A program made the position numbers and the translations under genes. The notes under the pieces were generated by a model, which saw nothing but the letters and a program-made list of their open reading frames with translations, was not told where the DNA came from and made no database searches. Below, piece after piece: positions 9,039 to 16,982 of a DNA stretch of 64,000 nt (its first letter is position 1; the number at the start of each line of letters is the position of its first letter). This stretch comes from Massilia sp. PDC64 (lineage in GTDB: Bacteria; Pseudomonadota; Gammaproteobacteria; Burkholderiales; Burkholderiaceae_D): positions 186,001-250,000 of the forward strand of contig NZ_FMZS01000010.1 in assembly GCF_900101265.1 (NCBI RefSeq). Reading direction: 5' to 3'.

Positions 9039-9059
9039 CGAATGTAAATGGGTGCCCGG

Positions 9060-9962
9060 ATGGAGTTGCGCGAACTGGATCTGAACCTGCTGGTGGTCTT
9101 TCATGAAGTGTTCCGCGAGCGGCAGATCTCGAGCGCGGCGCGCAGGCTGAAAGTGACGCAGTCGGCCGTCAGCAACGCGCTCGCGCGGCTGCGCCGCAGC
9201 GTCGGCGACGAGCTGTTCGTGCGCACGACCGAAGGGATGCAGCCGACGCCGTACGCCGAGCGCATGTCCGAGCAGGTGGCGGCCGCGTTGGGCCTGATGG
9301 AGCAGGCGCTGCGTCCGGAGCAGGCGTTCGATCCGGCCACGAGCCGGCGCCGCTTCACGATCGCGATGACGGACGTCGGCGAGATGTATTTCATGCCGCG
9401 GCTGATCGAGGCATGCGCGCAGGTGGCGCCGCAGGTCGATATCGCCTCGAGGCGGGCCGGCCTCGTCGACCTGCGCACGGACATGGAAGCGGGGCGCGTC
9501 GATCTCGCCATCGGCGCCTTCGACGACGCGCCGGCCGTGCTGTATCAACGCCGGTTGTTCCGCCAGTCGTACGTGCACCTGTTCCGGCGCGGGCACCCGC
9601 TGGCAGGGGAGACGCTCACCATGAAGCGCCTCGCCGGCGCGCGCCACCTCGTCGTGACGTCGATGGAAAGCCCTTACGACGCCATCAACGAGGCGCTGGC
9701 GCAGGCCGGGATCGACCTGGCGGCCAGTTTCAGCGTGCCGCACTTTGCGGCCGTACCGTACATCGTGAGCACGACGGACCTCGTCGCAACCGTGCCGCAG
9801 AAGCTGGCCGAACGTGCGGCCGGGCCGTTCCAGCTGGAGGCCGTGAAGTCGCCGCTCAAGCTGCCGGCGCTGCAGACCAATATGTTCTGGCACCGGCGCT
9901 ACAACCAGGACGAGGGCAACCGCTGGCTGCGCACGCTGGTCGCAGAGCACTTCGCCGAGTGA
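9060..9962 (+). CDS. LysR-family regulator, probable hmg activator
   Basis: A 300-residue LysR protein. The DNA-binding part is MELRELDLNLLVVFHEVF followed by RRLKVTQSAVSNALARLR; the effector domain (FTIAMTDVGEMYFMPRLIEA) is of the NodD/NahR-like class that senses aromatic acids. ATG 9060 aligns with the family start; ATG 9048 would add four residues and neither has a clear ribosome site. Divergence from hmgA and the T-N11-A repeat between them make it the probable regulator of the homogentisate genes. It is about 40 percent alike by eye to the next LysR gene at 9969, which points the opposite way, suggesting an old duplication. Confidence 0.88.
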   Translation: MELRELDLNLLVVFHEVFRERQISSAARRLKVTQSAVSNALARLRRSVGDELFVRTTEGMQPTPYAERMSEQVAAALGLMEQALRPEQAFDPATSRRRFTIAMTDVGEMYFMPRLIEACAQVAPQVDIASRRAGLVDLRTDMEAGRVDLAIGAFDDAPAVLYQRRLFRQSYVHLFRRGHPLAGETLTMKRLAGARHLVVTSMESPYDAINEALAQAGIDLAASFSVPHFAAVPYIVSTTDLVATVPQKLAERAAGPFQLEAVKSPLKLPALQTNMFWHRRYNQDEGNRWLRTLVAEHFAE

Positions 9963-9968
9963 CGGTGC

Positions 9969-10892
9969 TCACTCGGGGTGCGTGTCGAACGTCTCCTTGA
10001 CGAGCCTGCGCAGCCACGTGTTCGCCGCATCGTGCTGGAAGCGCGGATGCCAGTGCTGGCGGATCGCGAACGGCGGCACGGCGACGGGCGTGTCGACCAT
10101 GCGGATGCTGTTATAGCTGGCGAACTTGGTTGCCAGTTCGCGCGGCACGGTGGCGATCAGTTGCGGATTCTGCTCGATGATCATCGGCACGGTGAGGAAA
10201 TGGGGCGTCGTGAGATAGATGCGGCGCGGGCCGGCCAGCTCGTCGACGACGGCATCGTAGGCATCCTGGATGCGACCCGACATCGACACGACGATGTGTT
10301 CCAGCTCGAAGAACTGCTCGCGCGACAGCACGTCGCCGATGGCGCGATTTCTCCGGTTGACGATGGTGACGAAGGAGCGCGTGAACAGCTGTTGCTGGTA
10401 CAGGCCCTCCGGCACCGCGTGCAGCGACCCGAGCGCGAGATCCGCTTCTCCGCTTTCGAGCGCCGGCGGCACCTGGTCCATCGGCAGCTGCAGCGTGCGC
10501 AAGGTGCAGCCCGGCGCCGCCTCGCGCAGGCGGGAGATGAGCCGCGGCAGGAAGATCAGCTCGCCCATGTCGGTCAGGCACAGCGTGAACGTACGCCGGG
10601 CGACGGCCGCATCGAAACCCTCGCGCACCAGCAGTTCGCCGCGCACCGTGCCCATGACGTTCAGGATGGGCTGCCGCAGTTCCAGCGCGCGCGGCGTCGG
10701 CTGCATGCCGCTGCCCGTCTTGAGGAACAGCGGATCCCCGAAGAAGGCACGCAGGCGCTTCAAGGCATGGCTGACGGCGCTCTGCGACATGTTCAATTCC
10801 TCGGCCGCGCGGCTGACGTTGCCGATGCGTATCAACGCGTCGAACACGGGCAGCAGATTGAGGTCCAGGTCGGCGTTATGTATGGTGTTCAT
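9969..10892 (-). CDS. LysR-family regulator
   Basis: A 307-residue LysR-type regulator with DLDLNLLPVFDALIRI and LNMSQSAVSHALKRLRAFF as its DNA-binding domain and a NodD/NahR-like effector domain (FTLCLTDMGELIFLPRLIS). It converges with the LysR gene ending at 9962 and is divergent from the MBL-flavin hydroxylase-DUF2783 operon starting at 10988, which it most likely controls. The 95-base gap holds the repeat ATACG-N6-CGTAT at 10925-10940, a weak operator candidate. The pairing of this regulator with the hydroxylase fits control by a hydroxylated aryl acid. Confidence 0.88.
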   Translation of the reverse strand: MNTIHNADLDLNLLPVFDALIRIGNVSRAAEELNMSQSAVSHALKRLRAFFGDPLFLKTGSGMQPTPRALELRQPILNVMGTVRGELLVREGFDAAVARRTFTLCLTDMGELIFLPRLISRLREAAPGCTLRTLQLPMDQVPPALESGEADLALGSLHAVPEGLYQQQLFTRSFVTIVNRRNRAIGDVLSREQFFELEHIVVSMSGRIQDAYDAVVDELAGPRRIYLTTPHFLTVPMIIEQNPQLIATVPRELATKFASYNSIRMVDTPVAVPPFAIRQHWHPRFQHDAANTWLRRLVKETFDTHPE

Positions 10893-10987
10893 AGTCGTTA
10901 TCGACGTTACCCGATTTACGGATAATACGGCAACTCGTATCGTCTGCCTACCGACAACAAGCTCGGCATCATCGAGGAGATTGCATC

Positions 10988-11950
10988 ATGGCAGAAAAAA
11001 AATTCGCTTCGCAGGCGGACCTGGAAGAGAAGAAGACCAGCTTCATCAAGCTGTCGGACAACGCATATGCCTATACCGCGGAAGGCGACCCGAATTCGGG
11101 CGTGATCATCGGCGACGATGGCGTCATGGTGATCGACACCACCGCCACGCCGGTGATGGCCCAGTCGCTGATCAAGCACATCCGCAGTGTCACGGACCTG
11201 CCGATCAAGTACGTCGTGCTGACCCACTACCACGCCGTGCGCGTGCTGGGCGCGTCGGCCTACTTCAAGGAAGGGGGTGAGCAGATCATCGCGTCGCGCG
11301 GCACCTACGAGCTGATCGTCGAGCGCGGCGAGCAGGACATGAAATCGGAAATCGAACGTTTCCCGCGCCTGTTCGCGGGCGTCGAGTCCGTGCCGGGCCT
11401 GTCGTGGCCGACGATGGTCTTCGAAAAAGAGATGACGATCTTCATGGGCAAGCTGGAAGTTCGTCTCGCGCACATCGGCATGGGCCACACGAAGGGCGAC
11501 ACCATCGCGTGGATCCCGTCGCAGAAGATCTGCTTCTCGGGCGACCTGGTCGAATTCGACGCCGCCGCCTACACGGGCGACGCCCAGCTGGAAGAATGGC
11601 CGGCCACGCTGGAAGCGCTGCGCGCGCTCGGCGCCGAGAAGCTCGTGCCGGGTCGCGGTCCTGCCCTCGTCACGCCGCAGGAGGTCAACGCCGGCATCGA
11701 CTACACGAAGGACTTCGTCACGACCCTGCTGCAATCCGCGAAAGAGGCCGTCGCCGCCAAGATGACGCTGAAGGAAGCGATGGCGCACACGCGCAGCAAG
11801 ATGGATCCGAAGTTCGGCCACGTGTTCATCTACGAGCACTGCCTGCCGTTCGACGTCACGCGCGCCTACGACGAGGCCAGCGGCATCAAGCATCCGCGCA
11901 TCTGGACCGCGGAGCGCGACAAGGAAATGTGGCACTCGCTGCAAGCCTGA
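10988..11950 (+). CDS. MBL-fold protein with degenerate metal site
   Basis: A 320-residue metallo-beta-lactamase-fold protein. Strands and turns typical of the fold are present (GVIIGDDGVMVIDTTATP, GHTKGDTIAW, CFSGDLVEF). However the central HxHxDH motif reads His80-Tyr-His82-Ala-Val84-Arg85, losing the Asp and the third His, and the late GHG position reads GRG. It is therefore unlikely to bind two zinc ions in the standard way. GAGGAGATTGCATC precedes the start. It is 12 bases upstream of the flavin hydroxylase and divergent from a LysR gene, so it belongs to that aromatic-hydroxylation operon. A hydrolytic or accessory role is possible; function unknown. Confidence 0.75.
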   Translation: MAEKKFASQADLEEKKTSFIKLSDNAYAYTAEGDPNSGVIIGDDGVMVIDTTATPVMAQSLIKHIRSVTDLPIKYVVLTHYHAVRVLGASAYFKEGGEQIIASRGTYELIVERGEQDMKSEIERFPRLFAGVESVPGLSWPTMVFEKEMTIFMGKLEVRLAHIGMGHTKGDTIAWIPSQKICFSGDLVEFDAAAYTGDAQLEEWPATLEALRALGAEKLVPGRGPALVTPQEVNAGIDYTKDFVTTLLQSAKEAVAAKMTLKEAMAHTRSKMDPKFGHVFIYEHCLPFDVTRAYDEASGIKHPRIWTAERDKEMWHSLQA

Positions 11951-11962
11951 ACGGAGCCGGAC

Positions 11963-13654
11963 ATGGATATCGATTACCAACGGTGCGTGTTCGACTACGC
12001 ACCGGCCACCGGCGACGCCAGGCGCCACCCGGTGATCGTCGTCGGTGCCGGCCCGGTCGGGCTGGCCACGGCGATCGACCTCGCACAGCAGGGCATCCCC
12101 GTCGTGCTGCTGGACGACGACAACAAGCTCTCCGCCGGTTCGCGCGCGATCTGCTTCGCCAAGCGCACCCTCGAGATCTTCGACCGCCTGCAGTGCGGCC
12201 AGCGCATTGTCGACAAGGGCGTCAGCTGGAACGTCGGCCGCGTGTTCATGCGCGACGAAGAGGTCTATGAATTCAACCTGCTGCCGGAACAGGGCCACCA
12301 GCGCCCCGCGTTCATCAACCTGCAACAGTACTACGTGGAAGGCTATCTGCACGAACGCGCGCAGGAACTGCCGAACATCGACCTGCGCTGGCGCAGCAAG
12401 GTCGTCGGGCTCGTGCAGCATCCGGACCACGTCGGCCTGACCGTCGAGACGCCCGAAGGCGAGTATGTGCTGGAAGGGCAGTACGTCGTCGCCGCGGACG
12501 GCGCCAAGAGCGCGACGCGCCGGTTGCTGGGCCTGGAAAGCCATGGCCGCGTGTTCCGCGACCGCTTCCTCATCGCCGACGTCAAGATGACGGCCGACTT
12601 CCCGACCGAACGCTGGTTCTGGTTCGATCCCCCGTTCCACCCGGGCCAGTCGGTGCTGCTGCACCGCCAGCCGGACAATGTCTGGCGCATCGACTTCCAG
12701 CTCGGCTGGGATGCCGATCCCGTGCTCGAAACGCAACCGGAACGCGTCATCCCGCGCATCCAGGCGCTGCTGGGCAAGGACACGCAGTTCGAACTGGAAT
12801 GGGTCAGCATCTACACGTTCTGCTGCCTGCGCATGGACGACTTCCGCCACGGCCGCGTGCTGTTCGCGGGCGACTCGGCCCATGGCGTCTCGCCGTTCGG
12901 CGCACGCGGCGCGAACAGCGGTATCCAGGACGCGGACAACCTCGCGTGGAAGCTGCGCCTCGTCATCGAAGGCAAGGCACCGGATGCGCTGCTCGACACG
13001 TATGCCCGCGAACGCGAGTATGCGGCCGACGAGAACATCCTGAACTCGACGCGCGCCACCGATTTCATCACGCCCAAGAGCGCGGTGAGCCGGCTGTTTC
13101 GCGACGCCGTGCTGCAGCTGTCGAAAGCGTTTCCGTTCGCCCGCAAGCTCGTCAACAGCGGCCGCCTGTCGATGCCGTCCGTGTATGGCGACACGGCGCT
13201 CAATACGCCGGACAGCGACGTGTTCGACGGGGCGATGCGTCCCGGCGCGCCGGCGCTTGACGCACCGGTGCGCGCGCAGGGCGAAGCGGACTGGCTGCTG
13301 TGGCAGACGGGGAACGAGTTCACGGGCCTGTATTTCGCGGGCGCCGAAAACGACGCGGAGACGCTGCGCGAGCTGGAGATGCTGACAGGCGACCGCATTC
13401 CCGTGCAGACGCTGGTGATCGCGCCGGCGGGCGAGGCGGGGCCCGGCATGCTGGAAGACGTCGACGGCCTGCTCGCCGCGCGCTACGACGCGCGACCAGG
13501 AACGCTGTACCTGCTGCGACCCGACCAGCACGTGTGCGCCCGCTGGCGCTACGTCGATACGGCCGCCGTGCGCGCCGCCGTCGCGCGTGCCACCGGCAAC
13601 GGCGCCGCACAGCAAGCCATCCCTCGAACCGAACGCCAGGTGGAGCACGCATGA
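11963..13654 (+). CDS. Class A flavoprotein hydroxylase, MhaA-like
   Basis: A 563-residue FAD monooxygenase of the aromatic-hydroxylase (PheA/MhpA) group. GAGPVG at 28-33 binds the ADP part of FAD, AADGAKSATRR at about 177-187 is the DG motif, and GDSAH at 303-307 followed by GARGANSGIQDADNL binds the ribityl-pyrophosphate. A C-terminal thioredoxin-like domain follows, as in MhpA. The 72-residue DUF2783 gene overlaps its stop by four bases. This large-plus-small arrangement matches the 3-hydroxyphenylacetate 6-hydroxylase MhaAB of Pseudomonas putida U, whose product is homogentisate, and the homogentisate genes are 3 kb away. I infer that role; a different hydroxyaryl acid is possible. Confidence 0.7.
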   Translation: MDIDYQRCVFDYAPATGDARRHPVIVVGAGPVGLATAIDLAQQGIPVVLLDDDNKLSAGSRAICFAKRTLEIFDRLQCGQRIVDKGVSWNVGRVFMRDEEVYEFNLLPEQGHQRPAFINLQQYYVEGYLHERAQELPNIDLRWRSKVVGLVQHPDHVGLTVETPEGEYVLEGQYVVAADGAKSATRRLLGLESHGRVFRDRFLIADVKMTADFPTERWFWFDPPFHPGQSVLLHRQPDNVWRIDFQLGWDADPVLETQPERVIPRIQALLGKDTQFELEWVSIYTFCCLRMDDFRHGRVLFAGDSAHGVSPFGARGANSGIQDADNLAWKLRLVIEGKAPDALLDTYAREREYAADENILNSTRATDFITPKSAVSRLFRDAVLQLSKAFPFARKLVNSGRLSMPSVYGDTALNTPDSDVFDGAMRPGAPALDAPVRAQGEADWLLWQTGNEFTGLYFAGAENDAETLRELEMLTGDRIPVQTLVIAPAGEAGPGMLEDVDGLLAARYDARPGTLYLLRPDQHVCARWRYVDTAAVRAAVARATGNGAAQQAIPRTERQVEHA

Positions 13655-13869
13655 ACGCCCGAACCGACACGGCACTCAACGTCGAGCCGAACATCGCCGA
13701 CCACGATGCCTTCTACGAAATGCTGGTCGACACGCACCAGGACCTCGGCGACGAGCAGAGCAAGATGCTCAATGCCCAACTGATCCTGCTGCTGGCGAAC
13801 CACATCGGTGACCTGCAGGTGTTGCGCGAAGCGTTCGCGATCGCGCGGCGCAACGTCGAAGCCACCTGA
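13651..13869 (+). CDS. DUF2783 small protein, MhaB-like coupling protein
   Basis: A 72-residue acidic helical protein (core LVDTHQDLGDEQSKMLNAQL, ending LREAFAIARRNVEAT) of the DUF2783 family. Its ATG overlaps the hydroxylase stop as ATGA, indicating translational coupling. In P. putida U the small MhaB protein is required with the flavoprotein MhaA for coupled hydroxylation of 3-hydroxyphenylacetate; size, position and partner agree with that role here. The assignment to MhaB is from context and memory of the family, not from an alignment. Confidence 0.65.
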   Translation: MNARTDTALNVEPNIADHDAFYEMLVDTHQDLGDEQSKMLNAQLILLLANHIGDLQVLREAFAIARRNVEAT

Positions 13870-13883
13870 CCGGATCCGACCCC

Positions 13884-13910
13884 CGCCCCCGGTTCAGTGG
13901 GCCGGGGGCG
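13884..13910. terminator. GC-rich hairpin between convergent genes
   Basis: CGCCCCCGG / CCGGGGGCG (13884-13892 and 13902-13910) forms a 9-bp stem at the convergence of the hydroxylase operon and the TetR gene. It lacks a T run, so it may act as an RNA 3'-end stabiliser or weak bidirectional terminator; part of it lies in the last TetR codons. Confidence 0.4.
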
Positions 13911-14562
13911 CGTGGGCGAGGGCGATGATGTTCCCGATGCAGAGTTGCTCGATCCCGGCCAGGCCGGCCGGGAAGCGGGTCTGCTGGGGAATCAGGAGCA
14001 TCAGGCCCTCGATCTGGCTCAGCATCAACGCGGCCCGGCGGGCCACGTCCTTCTTTTCCAGAACGGGGTTCAATTCCGCGATGAAGAATTCGAATACGCC
14101 CCGTTCATACGCGTACATGTCCTGCATGATCGTGCGGACATAGTCGTTCGACTGGGCGAGCGCCCATACCTGCGCGAACAGGGATTGTGTTACCGGGCGC
14201 TTGACTTCGCGCAGCAGGTGACCCAGCACGTTCTCGAACTGCTTCTGGCGCGACGCCTTCGTTTCGTTCAGGTGCGCGTCGAAGACCCGCACGTATTCCG
14301 CCGTCACGCGCGTCATCATCGCCCGGAACAGCGCTTCCCATGTCGGGAAATGGCGCTGGACCGCGGACAGTCCCATGTCCACCCGCTCCGCGATCTTGCG
14401 CATCGACAGCGCGGCCTGGCCTTCGTGCGCCAGCAACTCGATCGCGGCCTGCAGGATCCTGTCGACCGCGGCCTGGCCCTTGGCAGTGCGTGCCGTGGCG
14501 ACGTCGGTGAGCGAGGACGGGGGATGCGGTGGCGTGGGGCGATTGGCTGTCATGCGGCACAT
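13894..14562 (-). CDS. TetR-family repressor
   Basis: A 222-residue TetR/AcrR regulator. The helix-turn-helix spans roughly residues 33-75 (ILQAAIELLAHEGQAALSM, then KIAERVDMGLSAVQRHFPTW) and the rest is the helical ligand domain. An ATG at 14553 is an alternative start. It is divergent from the amine dehydrogenase-cytochrome c operon. The 130-base gap contains a near-consensus promoter reading toward that operon and two related palindromes, one at the predicted transcription start, so the protein most likely represses the amine dehydrogenase genes and itself, responding to the amine or its product. Confidence 0.88.
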   Translation of the reverse strand: MCRMTANRPTPPHPPSSLTDVATARTAKGQAAVDRILQAAIELLAHEGQAALSMRKIAERVDMGLSAVQRHFPTWEALFRAMMTRVTAEYVRVFDAHLNETKASRQKQFENVLGHLLREVKRPVTQSLFAQVWALAQSNDYVRTIMQDMYAYERGVFEFFIAELNPVLEKKDVARRAALMLSQIEGLMLLIPQQTRFPAGLAGIEQLCIGNIIALAHAPPAH

Positions 14563-14582
14563 GATAGCCGGGATCCAATTTT

Positions 14583-14598
14583 GTGGTCAAACGACTTC
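14583..14598. promoter_or_regulatory. Candidate TetR operator 1 (autoregulation)
   Basis: GTGGTCAAACGACTTC resembles the perfect palindrome at 14653 (shared GGTCAA-N-CGAC core). It sits directly upstream of the TetR start, suggesting self-repression. Confidence 0.4.
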
Positions 14599-14615
14599 TT
14601 TTTTTGCCGTGACTG

Positions 14616-14644
14616 TTGCAATCTCCAAAGTCCTGGTCTATAAA
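14616..14644 (+). promoter_or_regulatory. Sigma-70-type promoter of amine dehydrogenase operon
   Basis: TTGCAA (14616-14621) and TATAAA (14639-14644) are separated by exactly 17 bases, close to the sigma-70 consensus and rare in this GC-rich window. Transcription would begin near 14651, at the edge of a perfect palindrome, about 45 bases before the start codon. Confidence 0.65.
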
Positions 14645-14652
14645 TAAAAAAA

Positions 14653-14668
14653 GCGGTCAATCGACCGC
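14653..14668. promoter_or_regulatory. Candidate TetR operator 2
   Basis: GCGGTC-AATC-GACCGC is a perfect 6+6 inverted repeat immediately after the predicted start of transcription. Binding of the divergent TetR protein here would block the amine dehydrogenase promoter. It could also form a short RNA hairpin at the 5' end. Confidence 0.55.
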
Positions 14669-14692
14669 ATTTAAAACCAGAAGAGGAGTCAC

Positions 14693-16135
14693 ATGGAGCA
14701 GACTACATCAGGCCGCCGCGCGTTCCTGAAGGCCGGCGTTGCGGCCGCGGGCGCGACGCTGGGCACCCACGCCGTGCGGGCGGGAGAACACGCGGCGGCA
14801 ACCGCCGGCAGCACGTCGGTACCGGACGGCGCCGCATTCGACGTGATCGTCATCGGCGCCGGCTTCGCGGGTCTCGCGGCAGCACGCGACTGCGCCCAGC
14901 GCGGGGCGACAACGCTGTTGGTCGAAGCTCGCAACCGCATCGGCGGCCGCACGTTCACGACGCAGTTCGCCGGCAAGCATCTCGAACTGGGCGGTACGTG
15001 GATCCACTGGACCCAGCCGTTCGTATGGTCGGAAGTGCGCCGCTACGGCCTCAACATCACGGAAAGCCCCGGATTCAACCCGGACACGATCCATTGGCTC
15101 GCGCAGGGACGACTGAAACGGGGGCGGGCGGACAAGGTATTTCCGCTGCTGGGCGAGGGCATGAGGAAGTTCTGCGACGTCGACGGGCAGTCGGGTCGCA
15201 CCGTGTTTCCGCGCGCGGCCGATCCGTTCTTCTCGAAGGCGGTGGCAAAGTACGACGACCTGTCGATGCAGGATCGTCTCGACCGGCTCAGGCTGCCCCC
15301 GGACCAGCGCGCCCTCGTCGGCGCGTTCCTGGCGCTCGACTGCCACAACGATCCGCGCCTGGCCGGCGCCATTGACCAGATCAAGTGGTGGTCGCTCGGC
15401 GACTTCGACATGGAAACCATGAACAACAAGCTCGGACGCTACAAGCTCGCCGAAGGCACGTCCGCCCTGGCCCACGCGATGCTGGGCGACGCCAGGGTCG
15501 ATCTCCTGCTGTCGACGCCCGTCCGCACCGTGCGCACGGAGAACGGGACGACGACGGTGACGACGACGGCGGGGCGGCATTACACCGGCCGCGCGGTCAT
15601 TTGCACGGTGCCGATGAACGTGTTGAAGACGGTCGAGTTTTCCCCGCCGCTGTCCGCCGCGAAGATGCAGGCGTCGCACGAGGAACATATCGGCAAAGGG
15701 ACCAAGTGCTACATCCATGTCCGGCAAAAGGTGGGCAACTGGATGGGCTACGCGCCGTTCCCCCATCCGATCACGGCCGTGTGGACCGACCGCGAACTGG
15801 ACGACGGCACCTTGCTCGTGTGCTTCGGACCGCCGGACAAGCTCGACATCAACGACGAATCCTCGGTGCAGGCCGCGCTGCGTACCCTGTTGCCGGGTGC
15901 GGACGTCGTCAGCGTCACCGGCTACCAGTGGACGGAAGATCCGTTCGCGCGCGGGACGTGGGCCATGTACCGCCCGCACCAGACCACCCGCTACCTCGAC
16001 CCGCTGAACGCGCGTGAAGGCAACGTGTTCTTCGCGAGCGCGGACAGTGCACACGGCTGGAAGGGTTTCATCGACGGTGCCATCGAAGGCGGCGTGCGCG
16101 CGGCGCACGAAGTCATCACCCATCTGAAAGGATGA
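14693..16135 (+). CDS. NicA2-like flavin amine dehydrogenase/oxidase
   Basis: A 480-residue flavin monoamine oxidase. Residues 1-35 look like a Tat signal (twin Arg at 8-9, SGRRAFLKAG, then a hydrophobic stretch). GAGFAG at 55-60 binds FAD, followed by RIGGRTFTTQFAG and GGTWIHWTQPFVWSE; the C-terminal FAD segment is FFASADSAHGW then FIDGAIEGG. These phrases closely resemble nicotine dehydrogenase NicA2, a Tat-exported-looking enzyme that passes electrons to a dedicated cytochrome c rather than to oxygen. A cytochrome c gene overlaps its stop by ATGA, so a cytochrome-linked amine dehydrogenase is likely. The amine is unknown; tyramine-like or cyclic secondary amines fit the neighbourhood. Confidence 0.8.
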   Translation: MEQTTSGRRAFLKAGVAAAGATLGTHAVRAGEHAAATAGSTSVPDGAAFDVIVIGAGFAGLAAARDCAQRGATTLLVEARNRIGGRTFTTQFAGKHLELGGTWIHWTQPFVWSEVRRYGLNITESPGFNPDTIHWLAQGRLKRGRADKVFPLLGEGMRKFCDVDGQSGRTVFPRAADPFFSKAVAKYDDLSMQDRLDRLRLPPDQRALVGAFLALDCHNDPRLAGAIDQIKWWSLGDFDMETMNNKLGRYKLAEGTSALAHAMLGDARVDLLLSTPVRTVRTENGTTTVTTTAGRHYTGRAVICTVPMNVLKTVEFSPPLSAAKMQASHEEHIGKGTKCYIHVRQKVGNWMGYAPFPHPITAVWTDRELDDGTLLVCFGPPDKLDINDESSVQAALRTLLPGADVVSVTGYQWTEDPFARGTWAMYRPHQTTRYLDPLNAREGNVFFASADSAHGWKGFIDGAIEGGVRAAHEVITHLKG

Positions 16136-16521
16136 ACATGAACAGGACGATCGCGTTATTCCTTGGCATGGCGGCCGCGTGGCTGCCTGCGCTGTCCCGG
16201 GCCGAATCCTGCGTGCCCGCGCGCGGCCGGCAGGTCTTCGAGAGCAAATGTGCCATGTGCCATACGGCGAAGCGGGAGCAGGGCCATCTCGTCGGCCCCA
16301 ACCTGTCCGGTGTCGTCGGCCGCGCCGTCGGCAAGGCCACGGGCTTTCAGTATTCGCCGGCGCTGGCGGACGCAAAGGACACGTGGGACACGAAGACGCT
16401 CGACCTGTTCCTGAAAGCGCCGGCGGCCGCAAGGCCCGGGACGACGATGCCGTTCACCGGCATCAGGAACGACGCGGACCGCACGGCCGTGACGTGCTTC
16501 CTCGGGACGCAGACGCAATGA
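16132..16521 (+). CDS. Class I c-type cytochrome, partner of amine dehydrogenase
   Basis: A 129-residue periplasmic monohaem cytochrome. A signal peptide covers about residues 1-24, CAMCH at 40-44 binds haem, and Met106 in TTMPFTG is the likely sixth ligand; GPNLSGVVGR and FQYSPAL are typical of small mitochondrial-type c cytochromes. ATG 16138 is an alternative start two codons in. It overlaps the amine dehydrogenase stop by four bases and its own stop overlaps the next start the same way, a tightly coupled trio. By analogy with the NicA2-CycN pair it probably accepts electrons from the flavin enzyme and passes them to a terminal oxidase. Confidence 0.88.
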   Translation: MNMNRTIALFLGMAAAWLPALSRAESCVPARGRQVFESKCAMCHTAKREQGHLVGPNLSGVVGRAVGKATGFQYSPALADAKDTWDTKTLDLFLKAPAAARPGTTMPFTGIRNDADRTAVTCFLGTQTQ

Positions 16522-16976
16522 AGACCTTCGCGATACGTTACGCGGCCGCCATCGCGGTCGCGGCGCTGGTCTTGCCGGCGCGCGCGCAGCAGGACCTCCG
16601 GGCGCAGCTCCAGCGACGCGCCGATGCGCTCGGCGCGGACTGGACACGGCACGATGCCCGTGCCCTCGCGGCAGGTTATTTCACGCGGGACGTGACCACG
16701 CTGGGCGAAGGCGGGACGGATCTCGTGCGCGGCACGGCGCAGCTGGAAACGACGCTGCAGGCATTGTTCAGGGAGACGAAGACCGCGCGGCTTGCCGTCC
16801 ACGAGGCGTGGCCGCTCGGGCCGGATGCCGCCTATGCGTGGGTCGTCTGGGACTGCAACGTCGACCAGGCGCCGGCGTCGCGGTTCAAGGTGCGCAGCCT
16901 GTACGTGTTCCGGCGCGAAGGCGGGGTATGGAAGATCGCCGCCGACGCGTATTCGATGGGCGGCATTCCCCGCTGA
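16518..16976 (+). CDS. Secreted SnoaL/DUF4440-like protein
   Basis: A 152-residue protein with a cleavable signal peptide (cut after LPARA, about residue 23) and a single NTF2-like cone fold: a long N-terminal helix (LRAQLQRRADALGADWTRHD), ARALAAGYFTRDVTTLG, and a beta sheet ending VRSLYVFRREGGVWKIAAD, the usual DUF4440 ending. Its ATG overlaps the cytochrome stop. It may bind or process the product of the amine dehydrogenase in the periplasm; no catalytic residues can be assigned. Function unknown. Confidence 0.7.
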   Translation: MKTFAIRYAAAIAVAALVLPARAQQDLRAQLQRRADALGADWTRHDARALAAGYFTRDVTTLGEGGTDLVRGTAQLETTLQALFRETKTARLAVHEAWPLGPDAAYAWVVWDCNVDQAPASRFKVRSLYVFRREGGVWKIAADAYSMGGIPR

Positions 16977-16982
16977 CCGCCG

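Noticed and set aside
9048..10892. The two neighbouring LysR genes as one duplicated or broken gene
   Set aside because: They point toward each other, both are full length with complete domains and each has its own divergent partner operon.
11222..11242. MBL gene as a pseudogene
   Set aside because: The frame is intact with good ribosome site and other fold motifs are conserved; only the metal motif differs.
10916..13675. Open frame of about 920 codons antisense to the MBL and flavin hydroxylase genes
   Set aside because: No domain signature and low-complexity composition; the plus-strand genes carry clear motifs.
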